Part shown: in pieces, positions 18,788 through 27,517 of the stretch
How the letters are laid out: each line of letters begins with the position of its first letter
How positions within the stretch are numbered: the first letter of the stretch is position 1
Source of the DNA: Candidatus Poribacteria bacterium
GTDB lineage: Bacteria; Poribacteria; WGA-4E; JAJDTR01
Length of the DNA stretch: 64,000 bases
Assembly (NCBI GenBank): GCA_022827055.1
Contig: JAJDTR010000062.1
Span: 1 to 64,000 of the forward strand
Reading direction: 5' to 3'
The notes under the pieces: generated by a model
Told to the model about the DNA's origin: nothing
Seen by the model: only the letters and a program-made list of their open reading frames with translations
The model's database searches: none
Position numbers and translations under genes: made by a program

Positions 18788-19897
18788 ACTATGCGCGGGC
18801 GGGCGGCGGTTAACAATGTCTGAACTGTGATTTATGTGATTACGGGATTACCTTGATTGTAAGTGTTTAGAGCCTGTTTGATAAGTTGATAGCAAAGCTA
18901 TTTTGGGTCATTTGAAGGCTGCTTTTTCGATGTTTGAATAATTGCCCGTTATATACCTGTCGCCCCGCTGGGTCTTGGGTTCACGGAGCTTTTGCACTTC
19001 TATACACCTTCAAGAGCTCTATCGCACTCGCTATTCGCTCATTTGATCCCCTCTGGGCTTTTGAAGGCTGGTGCGCAGTGCGCACCCTACAAACGTATTT
19101 TTCAAACAGGCTCTTAGTTACGAGCCTTGAGCTGACTATTCCGCATCTTGAAGCCATTAGGATTTAGGGAAGAAATCTAGTCCTTAAGAAAAAAGATGTC
19201 TATCAATCACACGAACGAATATTTAGGACGGTAGAAGTCGAATAGTGGGCGGGGGACTTACTATCGCGCTCCCTGTTCAGTCGCTTGATCTCAGTTGATC
19301 TATTCGTTCGTTTGATCTCGCTTGATGGTTCATCGCAACTTACGAATATGACAGGGTAATTCCATAATTTGCACCGTGCAGGGCAGCGGACATTAGATGC
19401 TTGACCGGTTCCGTGCACCGGCGCCGCGAAAACCGTTTGGGGGAGCGGGATGATTCGGTTTTCCACTGGCACGGATGTTGCGCTTTGGGCGAATCGTACA
19501 CTTCTATCCGAGACTTGCGCACCATGCCTTGATACATAGCGCACGTTGTTGCTTACAAGATCGTAGTCATGGACCGTCGTTTTTAATTCAGAAATGGAGC
19601 GTGAGTGTTGCGGACGGTAGGAGGAATCAAGCGAGTGGATAGATCAACTGACCGAATAGGGAAGGCGATAGGGATCTTAGTGCGATAGAAAATCCTTCCG
19701 ATTCCCGACCGTCGCGATTCGGAGAAAATCTCTATCGCAGGACTAGCTATCGCGGTCGCTATCCGCTCCCTTGATCTCATTATCCATTCGCTTGATTGAA
19801 AGAACTCCCTGCCGTCAGTTTGCGCCAAAAATGCGGTGATGTGTGCTTGATTTCTTGCAATCGGAAACCTTGGGTATCCATGAAGGAGGAGGGACCG
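18788..19897. repeat. 1.1-kb spacer: split spacer repeat, MITE-like insertion, other repeats
   Basis: Bases 18807-18866 and 19117-19255 are the two halves of the long spacer repeat, split by the element at 18870-19113. CTATCG...CTTGATC units lie at 19255-19330, 19625-19690 (reversed) and 19733-19797. Bases 19330-19580 show no repeat and no convincing gene. AAGGAGG precedes gene 16. Confidence 0.7.
18870..19113. mobile_element. MITE-like element, 244 bp, GAGCCTGTTTGA ends, TTA target duplication
   Basis: The ends are GAGCCTGTTTGA and TCAAACAGGCTC, a perfect 12-base inverted repeat. TTA flanks both sides (18867-18869 and 19114-19116). The sister spacers at 1700, 4190, 5540 and 16160 lack the insert. 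Ends starting GAGCCTG with a 3-base T-N-A duplication suggest mobilisation by an IS5-family (IS1031/ISL2-like) transposase; that is inference. A CTATCG...TTTGATC unit and a TGGTGCGCAGTGCGCACC hairpin lie inside. No transposase gene. Confidence 0.8.
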
Positions 19898-20899
19898 ATG
19901 TTATTCAAAGTTAGACGCCTGCTCGGAGCGGCGCTTATCGTGTCCGTATTCATCCAGATGCACATCGCGAATAGCGGTTACGCCACAGGGAGACCCAAGA
20001 TTGCTTTCAGCTCCACGAGAGACGGAGACAGTGAAATTTACATGATGGATATCGACGGAGGCAATCAGGTAAGACTGACGATTAACCCGGCGCGAGACTA
20101 TGATCCGTCGTGGTCCGCCGACGGCGATAGGATAGCGTTTGTCTCGAACAGAAACAGAGGAATTGAACAGATCTTCGTGATGGATGCCGATGGGGGTAAT
20201 GTCACGGAACTGACGACGCAATGGATACATCAGCAACCGGCCTGGTCCCCCATAGCAGAAAGGATTGCCTACGTTCGCAACCGAGGAGGTCGGCAGGTTT
20301 GGGTAATGGACGCCGACGGGGGTAACCAGAGACGTTTGACTCAAGATGGAAAGAACGAACTGCCAACCTGGTCGCCCGACGGTAAACGAATTGCGTTCCT
20401 ATCCACCAGGGAACCGGGAAGCCACCTCTACCTCATGGACGAGAATGGAGAGAATCAGGAAAGCCCTACGCAAGACATGCTGCCCAAGGACGCCCCCTCG
20501 TGGTCGCCCGACGGTCAATGGATTGCGTATTCAGCGATTGATGACAGACACATTATTCAAATCTATGCGGTTAGAGTCGTTGGCGTCCCGCATTTGAAAA
20601 AACTTACACGCGACGGTCCGTACAAATTGCAGCCGGCGTGGTCACCGGACGGGAACACGATCACATACACGTCATGGGAATTTAAATGGGATTTTGATCT
20701 CAATCGTGTCAAACGTGAGCAGAAGACGATTCACGTGATGACTTCCGAGGGAAAGCACCTAAAACAACTCAGTGAGAACCACGGCGGCAATGATACCGAT
20801 CCCGATTGGTTAAATCGGAAAGCATGGTCTGTGTCTCCAGCGGAGAACTTCGCCACGACTTGGGGCGAGATTAAAAGGGAACCGGCCGGTAGTCGATGA
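19898..20899 (+). CDS. PD40/TolB-like beta-propeller protein, array gene 16 (subfamily B)
   Basis: 333 residues, the longest copy, signal peptide MLFKVRRLLGAALIVSVFIQ. An in-frame ATG at 19880 contains the AAGGAGG site and is rejected. It is nearly identical to gene 17 through six blades (both read [20 protein letters not shown]), but has about seven extra residues in the last blade (EFKWDFDLNRVKREQ). One turn has become WSPIA. This pair is the most recent duplication in the array. Confidence 0.9.
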   Translation: MLFKVRRLLGAALIVSVFIQMHIANSGYATGRPKIAFSSTRDGDSEIYMMDIDGGNQVRLTINPARDYDPSWSADGDRIAFVSNRNRGIEQIFVMDADGGNVTELTTQWIHQQPAWSPIAERIAYVRNRGGRQVWVMDADGGNQRRLTQDGKNELPTWSPDGKRIAFLSTREPGSHLYLMDENGENQESPTQDMLPKDAPSWSPDGQWIAYSAIDDRHIIQIYAVRVVGVPHLKKLTRDGPYKLQPAWSPDGNTITYTSWEFKWDFDLNRVKREQKTIHVMTSEGKHLKQLSENHGGNDTDPDWLNRKAWSVSPAENFATTWGEIKREPAGSR

Positions 20900-20949
20900 T
20901 GTGTTCAGGGCGCTTGAAACTTCAGATATTTCCAAAAACGGAGGCAAAA

Positions 20950-21927
20950 ATGTCGTTCAAAGTTAGACGATGCTTGACTACCGTGGTTGTCTTCTCCCTG
21001 CTGATCCAGGTGCAATTCGCCGTGAACGGTTACGCCACATGGAAATCCAAGATTGCTTTCAGCTCCACGAGAGACGGAGACAGCGAAATCTACGTGATGG
21101 AAATCGACGGAAGCAATCAGGTAAGACTAACGATTAACCCGGCGCGAGACTATGATCCGTCGTGGTCTGCCGACGGCGATAGGATCGCGTTCGTCTCCAA
21201 CAGAAACAGAGGAATTGAACAGATCTTCGTGATGGATGCCGATGGGGGTAATGTCACGGAACTGACAACGCAATGGACACATCAGCAACCGGCGTGGTCT
21301 CCCAAAGCAGAAAAGATTGCCTACGTTCGCAACCGAGGAGGTCGGCAGGTTTGGATAATGGACGCCGACGGGGGTAACCAGAGACGTTTGACTCAAGATG
21401 GAAAGAACGAGCTGCCAACCTGGTCGCCTGACGGTAAACGAATTGCGTTCCTATCCACCAGGGAACCGAGAAGCCACCTCTACGTCATGGACGAGAATGG
21501 AGAGAATCAGGAAAGCCCTACGCAAGACATGCTGCCGAAGGACGCTCCCTCGTGGTCGCCCGACGGTCAATGGATCGCGTATGCAGCGACTGACGAAACA
21601 CACATTATTCAAATCTATGCTGTTAGAGTCGTTGGCGTCCCGCATTTAGAAAAACTAACACGCGACGGCCCGCGCAAATTGCAGCCGGCGTGGTCACCGG
21701 ACGGGAACACGATCGCATACACGTCGTGGGTATTCAATCTCAAACGCGATCAGAAGACGATTCATGTGATGACTTCCGAGGGAAAGCACCTGAAACAACT
21801 CAGTGAGAACCACCGCGGCAATGATACCGATCCCGATTGGTTAAATCGGAAAGGATGGTCTGTGTCTCCAGCCGCAAACGTCGTCACTATCTGGGGCGAG
21901 ATAAAAAAGCCGCCAACGGGTCGTTGA
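20950..21927 (+). CDS. PD40/TolB-like beta-propeller protein, array gene 17 (subfamily B)
   Basis: 325 residues, signal peptide MSFKVRRCLTTVVVFSLLIQ, start supported by CGGAGG. The signal peptide and leader differ from gene 16, but the mature part is almost the same, so the duplication or conversion tract covered only the propeller. One turn is WSPKA. The tail ends WGEIKKPPTGR. Confidence 0.9.
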   Translation: MSFKVRRCLTTVVVFSLLIQVQFAVNGYATWKSKIAFSSTRDGDSEIYVMEIDGSNQVRLTINPARDYDPSWSADGDRIAFVSNRNRGIEQIFVMDADGGNVTELTTQWTHQQPAWSPKAEKIAYVRNRGGRQVWIMDADGGNQRRLTQDGKNELPTWSPDGKRIAFLSTREPRSHLYVMDENGENQESPTQDMLPKDAPSWSPDGQWIAYAATDETHIIQIYAVRVVGVPHLEKLTRDGPRKLQPAWSPDGNTIAYTSWVFNLKRDQKTIHVMTSEGKHLKQLSENHRGNDTDPDWLNRKGWSVSPAANVVTIWGEIKKPPTGR

Positions 21928-21981
21928 AGATGTGCACGGCACGCTTGAATCATAAGCTCATGGGCAAAATAGGAGGAACAC

Positions 21982-22293
21982 ATGTCATTCAAAACGAGAC
22001 GATTATTGACGGCAGTGTTTGTCCTCTCTCTATTCATCCAGATCCACATTGCGGGTTACGGTTACGCTTCGCCTCGAGCCAAGATTGCTTTTACCTGCTT
22101 TCCAGACGGGAATTACGAAATATGCGTTATGGACATTGACGGAGGAAATGAGGTAAGGCTCACGGATGATCCTGCAAAGGACCATGAACCGTCGTGGTCG
22201 CCCGACGGACGAACGATTGGATATGTGTCTTCTAAAGACCTAAAACCGTCCCGCTCCCCAACCAACTTCAAGGCGACAATTACTGATTTCTAA
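21982..22293 (+). pseudogene. Truncated PD40 propeller, array gene 18
   Basis: The start is intact (TAGGAGG, MSFKTRRLLTAVFVLSLFIQ, blade 1 FTCFPDGNYEICVMD, turn SWSPDGRTIGYVSS), but after about residue 83 similarity ends and about 20 unrelated residues run to a stop. The break is followed by AT-rich DNA carrying hicBA. The fragment has one and a half blades and cannot fold as a propeller. Confidence 0.85.
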
Positions 22294-22404
22294 GTAGGGA
22301 CTATAGGTTGAGATTGCTAGATACGGACGATGTCACGGTTGATTAATTATCCTCTGCTTTTTCCGATATGAAAGGTTATCATTAACTAAACTAAACAATC
22401 TGCA

Positions 22405-22434
22405 TCCACGTCTACTTGCGCAAGTAGACGTGGA
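22405..22434. promoter_or_regulatory. 30-bp perfect palindrome before hicBA
   Basis: The left half TCCACGTCTACTTGC is followed immediately by its exact reverse complement. It lies 47 bases upstream of the hicB -35 box. It could be an operator, a terminator stem with no T-run, or one end of the inserted DNA. Confidence 0.5.
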
Positions 22435-22480
22435 CGTCCATAATTTCAGAAAAATTGGAACAAGAGGGGCAACTTTTTTG

Positions 22481-22509
22481 TTGTTTACTCGTGTGGGTTT
22501 ACGTATAAT
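22481..22509 (+). promoter_or_regulatory. Promoter of hicBA copy 1
   Basis: TTGTTT, 17 bases, TATAAT, about 80 bases upstream of the hicB start. The spacing is ideal for the housekeeping sigma factor and the -10 box is perfect. Confidence 0.6.
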
Positions 22510-22589
22510 TGAATAGCATCCAATGAAAGTGACATCACCACAATCCAAGAGTAACTAAAAGGAAAACTCAAAATGGGGATGTTTTTACC

Positions 22590-22931
22590 ATGGAATTATC
22601 TTTTGCCATAACCTTAATTGTGGAAGAACAGATTAATGGCTATTACATAGCCACTTGTGAAGAACTTCCAGAATTTCTTACTGGCGGTGAAACCTTCGAG
22701 GAAGTAAGGGAAAACGTGCTTGATGCGTTTATTTCCACTTTGGAAATATATCAGCATTCAAACCGAAAATTGCCAGAAGGCATTATTGTAAAAGGTATTG
22801 AATTGTCCAAACCAAGATTTGCAACAATAACGCCCAAGCGCACAGTTGAGAATGATTTGGATGATTTTTGGTTCAGAGCCAATCTGCCCAGTCCACCTAA
22901 TATTGATGTACCAATCCCTGTATATGCATGA
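22590..22931 (+). CDS. hicB: HicB-family antitoxin, copy 1
   Basis: 113 residues. The N-terminal partial RNase H-like fold of HicB is recognisable at residues 1-55 (LIVEEQINGYYIATCEELPEF and GGETFEEVRENVLDAFISTLEIY). The C-terminal 50 residues are unlike the usual DNA-binding domain. HicB neutralises the HicA mRNA interferase and normally represses its own operon. Its stop overlaps the hicA start as ATGA, the usual sign of coupled translation. The module is more AT-rich than the array around it, consistent with transfer. Confidence 0.85.
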   Translation: MELSFAITLIVEEQINGYYIATCEELPEFLTGGETFEEVRENVLDAFISTLEIYQHSNRKLPEGIIVKGIELSKPRFATITPKRTVENDLDDFWFRANLPSPPNIDVPIPVYA

Positions 22932-23155
22932 AATACCGAGAGGTAGTCAAGAGAATGAAAAGGAAGGGATATTCCTGCTATGAGATAAACCGTGGCAACA
23001 GGGGTTCTCATAGAAGTTGGTATAACCCTGAAACAGGGAAGTATTCTATGCTTCCGTATCACGGCAATAAGGACATAGACAAAGGGCTTCTTTGTAGTTT
23101 GATTAAAGCCAAGGGTGAAATATCTCTTGGCTTTTTTTATTCATTCAGAGGAAAA
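22928..23155 (+). CDS. hicA: HicA-family toxin, copy 1, without its own stop codon
   Basis: HicA is a double-stranded-RNA-binding-like mRNA interferase. Residues 1-62 fit the family: a helix MKYREVVKRMKRKGY, the catalytic histidine in RGSHRSWYNPETGK, and PYHGNKDIDKGLLCSLIKAKG. The reading frame does not stop. It passes through a terminator-like hairpin and enters propeller gene 19 in frame at 23156, giving a potential 397-residue fusion. Either the native 3' end was lost at the insertion point or a stop was mutated. Translation of gene 19 probably starts at its own ATG. Confidence 0.75.
23106..23138 (+). terminator. Terminator-like hairpin at the hicA/gene 19 joint
   Basis: The stem AAGCCAAG/CTTGGCTT with a 12-base loop is followed directly by a run of T. 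It lies inside the joined frame, 18 bases before the gene 19 start, so it would stop hicBA transcripts before gene 19. Confidence 0.65.
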
Positions 23156-24121
23156 ATGTCAATCAAAGTTGGACGGTGCTTGACGACGGTGATAGTCTTC
23201 TCCTTGTTAATCCAGATGCAATTTACAGTGAACGGTTACGCCGCCCGCGGCACCAAGATCGCGTTCACCTCTACGAGGCATAACGGGTTCAGTGAAATCT
23301 ACATTATGGACGGTGACGGAGGCAACCAGGTGAGACTAACGTATCACGCGGGGCGTGACGGAGGCGCGTCATGGTCGCCCGACGGCAGAAGGATCGCGTT
23401 TGTCTCCAACCGAGATCGCGGATATGACCGCATCTACGTCATGGATGCCGACGGACAGAATATGAAGAGACTAACAAAGGATTCGACCAATCGACATCCG
23501 GCGTGGTCGCCCGACGGAGGAAGGATTGCGTTCACTCGCAATACCCAGATTTGCGTCATGGACACCGACGGGAAAAACCTCGTACCGTTAACGCATATAG
23601 GATACAACAGTCAGCCAGCTTGGTCGCCCGATGGAACAAGAATCGCCTTCGTATCCCATCGAGACGGAGGCCCCGAAATCTACGTCATGGATGAAAATGG
23701 TGACAATCAGGAAAGACGAACCGGCAATAAGGCGGTCAAAAGCGCTCCCGCGTGGTCGCCCGACGGTCGATGGATCGCGTATTCCTCTCTTGATCTACAA
23801 AGGGTTTTTCAAATCTACGTCGTGAGATCCGAAGGGGTTCCTCTAAAAAAGAAGCTAACGCGCAAACCGCCGGATAAATTTCATCCCGTATGGTCGCCGG
23901 ACGGCGATACGATCGCATACACGTCAGCGGTCGCCTTCGGGAATACAAGGATTCACCTGATGAGTGACAAGGGAATTTTCCTCAAACAGTTCCGTGAGGT
24001 CGGCAATGGATCGGACTTGAGTCCCGATTGGGTTGACCCTGCCGCATGGTCGGTGCCGCCGGCCGAAAACGTTGTCACTAGCTGGGGAAAGATTAAAAAG
24101 CCAAGATCGGCTCTTCAATGA
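23156..24121 (+). CDS. PD40/TolB-like beta-propeller protein, array gene 19 (subfamily B)
   Basis: 321 residues, signal peptide MSIKVGRCLTTVIVFSLLIQ. The start is the ATG at 23156 with GAGG upstream and family alignment. The leader normally found before array genes is gone, replaced by hicA. All six turns read WSPDG, the best preserved set in the array. The last lines SVPPAENVVTSWGKIKKPRSALQ diverge slightly, and the final residue is Q instead of R. Confidence 0.88.
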   Translation: MSIKVGRCLTTVIVFSLLIQMQFTVNGYAARGTKIAFTSTRHNGFSEIYIMDGDGGNQVRLTYHAGRDGGASWSPDGRRIAFVSNRDRGYDRIYVMDADGQNMKRLTKDSTNRHPAWSPDGGRIAFTRNTQICVMDTDGKNLVPLTHIGYNSQPAWSPDGTRIAFVSHRDGGPEIYVMDENGDNQERRTGNKAVKSAPAWSPDGRWIAYSSLDLQRVFQIYVVRSEGVPLKKKLTRKPPDKFHPVWSPDGDTIAYTSAVAFGNTRIHLMSDKGIFLKQFREVGNGSDLSPDWVDPAAWSVPPAENVVTSWGKIKKPRSALQ

Positions 24122-24173
24122 CGCGACCGACACGCGTGAGAGATTCCGCTGAATGTCAGTCACGGAGGAACGG

Positions 24174-25166
24174 ATGCTAATCAAGCGTCAAATCTCGCTG
24201 CTCATGGGATTATGTGTCGTGTTCGCTAACGCAGAGCCGCTGATGAGAAACGGCGGCGCCGCGAACAGTGCACGGATCGCGTTCGTTTCGACGAGAAGCG
24301 GGAATCCGGATATCTATGTCATGGACTCCGACGGAAACCTCCGGAGCACGGTCACAACACACGACGCAGAGGATACCCAACCAACATGGTCGCCCGACGG
24401 GGAGAAGATTGCGTTTGTTTCCAATCGAAACGGGGGTAATATTCAGATCTGGGTGATCGACGCCGATGGCAGGAACCCAATCAGGCTGACGGACGGTACG
24501 TGGGACAATCATCCGGACTGGTCTCCCGATGGCAATAAGATAGCGTATCAAGCCAGTCGTAAGAAGGCATTAAACATTGAAAAATGGAATTATGAAATAC
24601 ACGTGATGGGCGCCGACGGAAGCAACAAGAAACCTCTCACGGACCACCCGGCGTATGACTGCCATCCGGCTTGGTCGCCCGATGGAAGAAAGATTGCCTT
24701 TGCATCTAACAGGGAAGAGAAACTTATGGAGGTTTATGTGATGGATGCAGATGGGCGAAATGTGAAGAGAATAACACACAACTTCCATGATCAAGAGGAT
24801 AAATTCATGCCAACGTGGTCGCCCGGCGGGAGGCGCATCGCGTATGTTTGGAACTTGCAGATTTACGTGATGGATCGCAACGGAGAGAATCAGAGAAGGC
24901 TTACGGAGAGAGGAGAGGGAAGATACCCGACATGGTCGCCGGACGGTGGTGCCATCGCGTATGAATCGTGGGAAGGATTCGGATCGCCGCATGGAATCTA
25001 CACGGCGGGCGTCCGGAGCGGCGCCGTCACTTTGATTAGCGAGGTTCACAGGAAGGGCGATTTCCAGCCTGACTGGTTTAATCCCTGGGAGCTCCCGGTT
25101 TCTCCGGCGGGAAACCGTATCACAATGTGGGGAAGGGTGAAGAATGCTGCCGCGAGCCTGCGATGA
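24174..25166 (+). CDS. PD40/TolB-like beta-propeller protein, array gene 20 (divergent, subfamily A2)
   Basis: 330 residues. It has its own signal peptide (MLIKRQISLLMGLCVVFANA), unlike the M-S-F-K-V-G-R type. The start at 24174 follows CGGAGG; an upstream in-frame ATG at 24153 overlaps that site. A2 features remain (WDNHPDWSPDGNKIAY, IYVMDRNGENQ), with blade turn WSPGG in one place. The tail reads WGRVKNAAASLR. It is the last array member and the most distant, perhaps the oldest copy. Confidence 0.9.
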   Translation: MLIKRQISLLMGLCVVFANAEPLMRNGGAANSARIAFVSTRSGNPDIYVMDSDGNLRSTVTTHDAEDTQPTWSPDGEKIAFVSNRNGGNIQIWVIDADGRNPIRLTDGTWDNHPDWSPDGNKIAYQASRKKALNIEKWNYEIHVMGADGSNKKPLTDHPAYDCHPAWSPDGRKIAFASNREEKLMEVYVMDADGRNVKRITHNFHDQEDKFMPTWSPGGRRIAYVWNLQIYVMDRNGENQRRLTERGEGRYPTWSPDGGAIAYESWEGFGSPHGIYTAGVRSGAVTLISEVHRKGDFQPDWFNPWELPVSPAGNRITMWGRVKNAAASLR

Positions 25167-25660
25167 TGTGAACGAAGGACGGCAGCAGTCTGAACTGTGA
25201 TTTACGGGATTGTTATCGAGGCGGCACGGGGGCGGGAACCGCGCCCCTACGGTGGTTGAACGCAAGTAGTTTCCTCGACGTGTTCGGGCGAGGGGGAACT
25301 CTATCGTAGGATTGGCTATGGGACTTCTATCGCCTTAGGATTTCTATCGCGCTCCTTGTCCAGTCGTTTGATCTATTCGCTCAGTTGATCACTCGTTTCA
25401 TCTCATTATCCATTCGCTTGATCGCCGCTACTACAGGGTTTGAACGCAAGTGGTGTCCGTGGCATTTTCGGGCGCGGGAACCGCGCCCCTACGGGTTGGT
25501 TGAGGAATCCCTATCGCGGTCGTGAACTGTCGGGGCAAGATGCCCCTCCCACGAGCTATAGGCGAGGTGTCTATCGCAATCAACAAAGACCGGAGGGTTG
25601 GCGGGGGAGGGTGGTGAAGAGCGGTGAACCCACGTATTGGGATAAACAGGGTTGCGGATG
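25167..25660. repeat. Repeat-rich spacer ending the array
   Basis: It contains hairpins GGGCGGGAACCGCGCCCC plus TACGG (25228-25252), GGGCGCGGGAACCGCGCCCC plus TACGG (25470-25494) and GTCGGGGCAAGATGCCCCTC plus CCACG (25529-25552), and several CTATCG...CTTGATC units (25299-25422). No gene supported. Confidence 0.65.
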
Positions 25661-26047
25661 CTACGGCAGAACTGAAACTGAAAACAACATTTCGTATCTT
25701 TTGATGAGTCTGTCCAATTTTCGACGCACCTTCCGTTGTCTATCCGACCAAGTGGGGTCCGGAGGTTGAGCCGGCGTGAAATCATTGAACAGTGTGGGAT
25801 ACAACTCGCGGGCATCGTCCGAACGGCCCCCGCGAATTGCGGCGCGCTCGGCAGGGGATAGCGTCGCGTAGAACTCTTCGCTCAGAGCGTTTAACTCCCG
25901 CATCACTTCGTCAAATTCCGCTTCGTACCCCCACATTTTTGCCGTATGATCCTGCCACGTCATGGGTCGGCTCCAGATCGAGACATAAGCGATTAGTCCG
26001 AGCATGATAAACGCAATACAGTGCCAAGGTTTTATGCGGAACGGCAT
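25661..26047 (-). CDS. Membrane-anchored hypothetical protein
   Basis: 128 residues from MPFRIKPWHC; AGGGAGG lies 8 bases upstream of this ATG. One N-terminal membrane segment (CIAFIMLGLIAYVSIW) is followed by an about 100-residue helical, charged domain (EAEFDEVMRELNALSEEFYATLSPAERAAIRG). The layout of one TM segment plus a short helical domain resembles the genes at 29000-32371. No family recognised. Transcribed alone. Confidence 0.65.
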   Translation of the reverse strand: MPFRIKPWHCIAFIMLGLIAYVSIWSRPMTWQDHTAKMWGYEAEFDEVMRELNALSEEFYATLSPAERAAIRGGRSDDARELYPTLFNDFTPAQPPDPTWSDRQRKVRRKLDRLIKRYEMLFSVSVLP

Positions 26048-26466
26048 GGCGGCGCCTCCCTTCAATCAACGTTATTGGCGAGGAACGGGTATGGCTATTG
26101 TGCGGACTGATCCATGCGGGAATCTTGGTCCTTCATGCACGTATCACAAATTTTACAGGAGTGCCTCGTGCCGGAGCATTACGCGTAGACCGCCACTGCG
26201 TTTGGATCGGCAGACGGAATTCTAATCCATATTGACCGCTGCGGCGTCATACCCTGCGACAGGGAGGTCTCCGGCGGCGGACGGGTTTATCGGGATTTGA
26301 AAGGTGGACGCCGCCGTGAAAGCTGTATACGCCTCCCTCAAAAAGTCCCGCTATTGTGCACTTGATCGCAACCGGCGGGACTAGTATAGCAAATGCGGCG
26401 CGCATTGAAAAGCCATTGTTTCTAGCGGGTGTCAGTATTTTAGTTACGTAAATGGAGGGTCATATC
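26048..26466. other. Spacer between divergent small genes
   Basis: No gene, hairpin family member or promoter convincingly seen. From about 26425 it becomes part of the tandem duplication that also covers 27164-27667. Confidence 0.4.
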
Positions 26467-26778
26467 ATGACTTGGAAAAGGGCGTTGTCATACATCGCCG
26501 TAGCAATCGCCAGTTGTATTTTAACGGTACTTGTAATACAAATTGTGATTGCCGGATTGGCAGGTTACTATTTGGCAGAACAAACTGAGGAGTTTCGAGA
26601 TTTGGTGGGGGCTGAAGTATTGAAAGCAAAAGATCCGCCGCTGCCAAAGGTTAGAAAGCCTGGCAGCGTAGAAGCATCAACTACAACAGTCATCGATGTA
26701 ACTAGCCTGACCGACGAACAGAGAGCGAGGCTTGACAAATTCATGCAAGAATTGATAGCAGAACAGATAGCTGAATGA
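26467..26778 (+). CDS. Small single-TM protein, copy 1
   Basis: 103 residues from MTWKRALSYIAVAIASCILT; GGAGG precedes by 8 bases. One long N-terminal membrane segment (about residues 7-38) precedes an acidic and helical part. The last 37 residues (GSVEASTTTVIDVTSLTDEQ and so on) are the same in copy 2, while the membrane segments differ, so selection acts on the tail. No family recognised. Confidence 0.65.
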   Translation: MTWKRALSYIAVAIASCILTVLVIQIVIAGLAGYYLAEQTEEFRDLVGAEVLKAKDPPLPKVRKPGSVEASTTTVIDVTSLTDEQRARLDKFMQELIAEQIAE

Positions 26779-27205
26779 TTCTGAACGAAGGTTATCGTGT
26801 CCAGGTCAAGTTTTATAAACCTATGTAGGTGGGTAGTATACCTTACCTACGGACTTGTTGGAGGATGGTCGCGACCTGGAGAAGATCTCTATCGCACTCA
26901 TTATTCATTCGCTTAATCTCCTACGTGACGAATTGCTATCGGATCTAAGTCGGGTTTCACTGTGATTCTCGTGGATTGAGCCCGATGGAGCAACGGAAAT
27001 TGGGTGGAACCCCGGAGACTTTATGGTTGGTGACGTTCAACCCAACCTACGGACTGATTAAATACGTGTATTTTGGGTGAGAATATTTGGTAGGGTATGG
27101 GGTGAGGGCAGCAGAATGTCATTGCCCCTTGGCAGGTCAGACACTGGTAGCACATAGTTAATCTTTGCTATCAGTATTTTACTATCGTAATTGGAGGGTC
27201 ATATC
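26779..27205. repeat. Spacer between the two copies
   Basis: It starts with the duplicated 3' flank (to about 26928) and includes a CTATCG...CTTAATC unit at 26887-26922 and the half-element ACGTTCAACCCAACCTACGG at 27038-27057. No gene seen. Confidence 0.5.
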
Positions 27206-27517
27206 ATGACTTGGAAACGGGCGTTGCCATACATCGCCGTTGCGATTGCCAGTTGTGTCTTAACGATAGTTGTATTAATGATAGTGATGTTCGTAACTGC
27301 CGCTAACTATTTGGCAGACGAAATTGAGGAATTTCCAGATTTGGTGGGGGCTGAAGTCTTGAAAGCAGACGATCCGCCGCTACCAATGGTTAGAAAGCCT
27401 GGCAGCGTAGAAGCATCAACTACAACTGTCATTGATGTAACTAGCCTGACGGACGAACAAAGAGCCAGGCTTGACAAATTCATGCAAGAATTGATAGCAG
27501 AACAGATAGCTGAATGA
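27206..27517 (+). CDS. Small single-TM protein, copy 2
   Basis: 103 residues from MTWKRALPYIAVAIASCVLT, same ribosome site as copy 1. The membrane segment (VVLMIVMFVTAANYLAD) has diverged and the C-terminal 37 residues are unchanged. Changes are concentrated in the membrane part and the first soluble residues. Confidence 0.65.
   Translation: MTWKRALPYIAVAIASCVLTIVVLMIVMFVTAANYLADEIEEFPDLVGAEVLKADDPPLPMVRKPGSVEASTTTVIDVTSLTDEQRARLDKFMQELIAEQIAE

Noticed and set aside
22928-24121. A true HicA-propeller fusion protein
   Set aside because: The propeller has its own ATG, ribosome site and signal peptide in the middle of the frame, and a terminator lies between. I annotate two genes and keep the fusion only as a finding.
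1-25166. Identification of the array proteins as TolB of the Tol-Pal system
   Set aside because: They have only the PD40 propeller; the TolB N-terminal domain and tolQRA/pal neighbours are missing.
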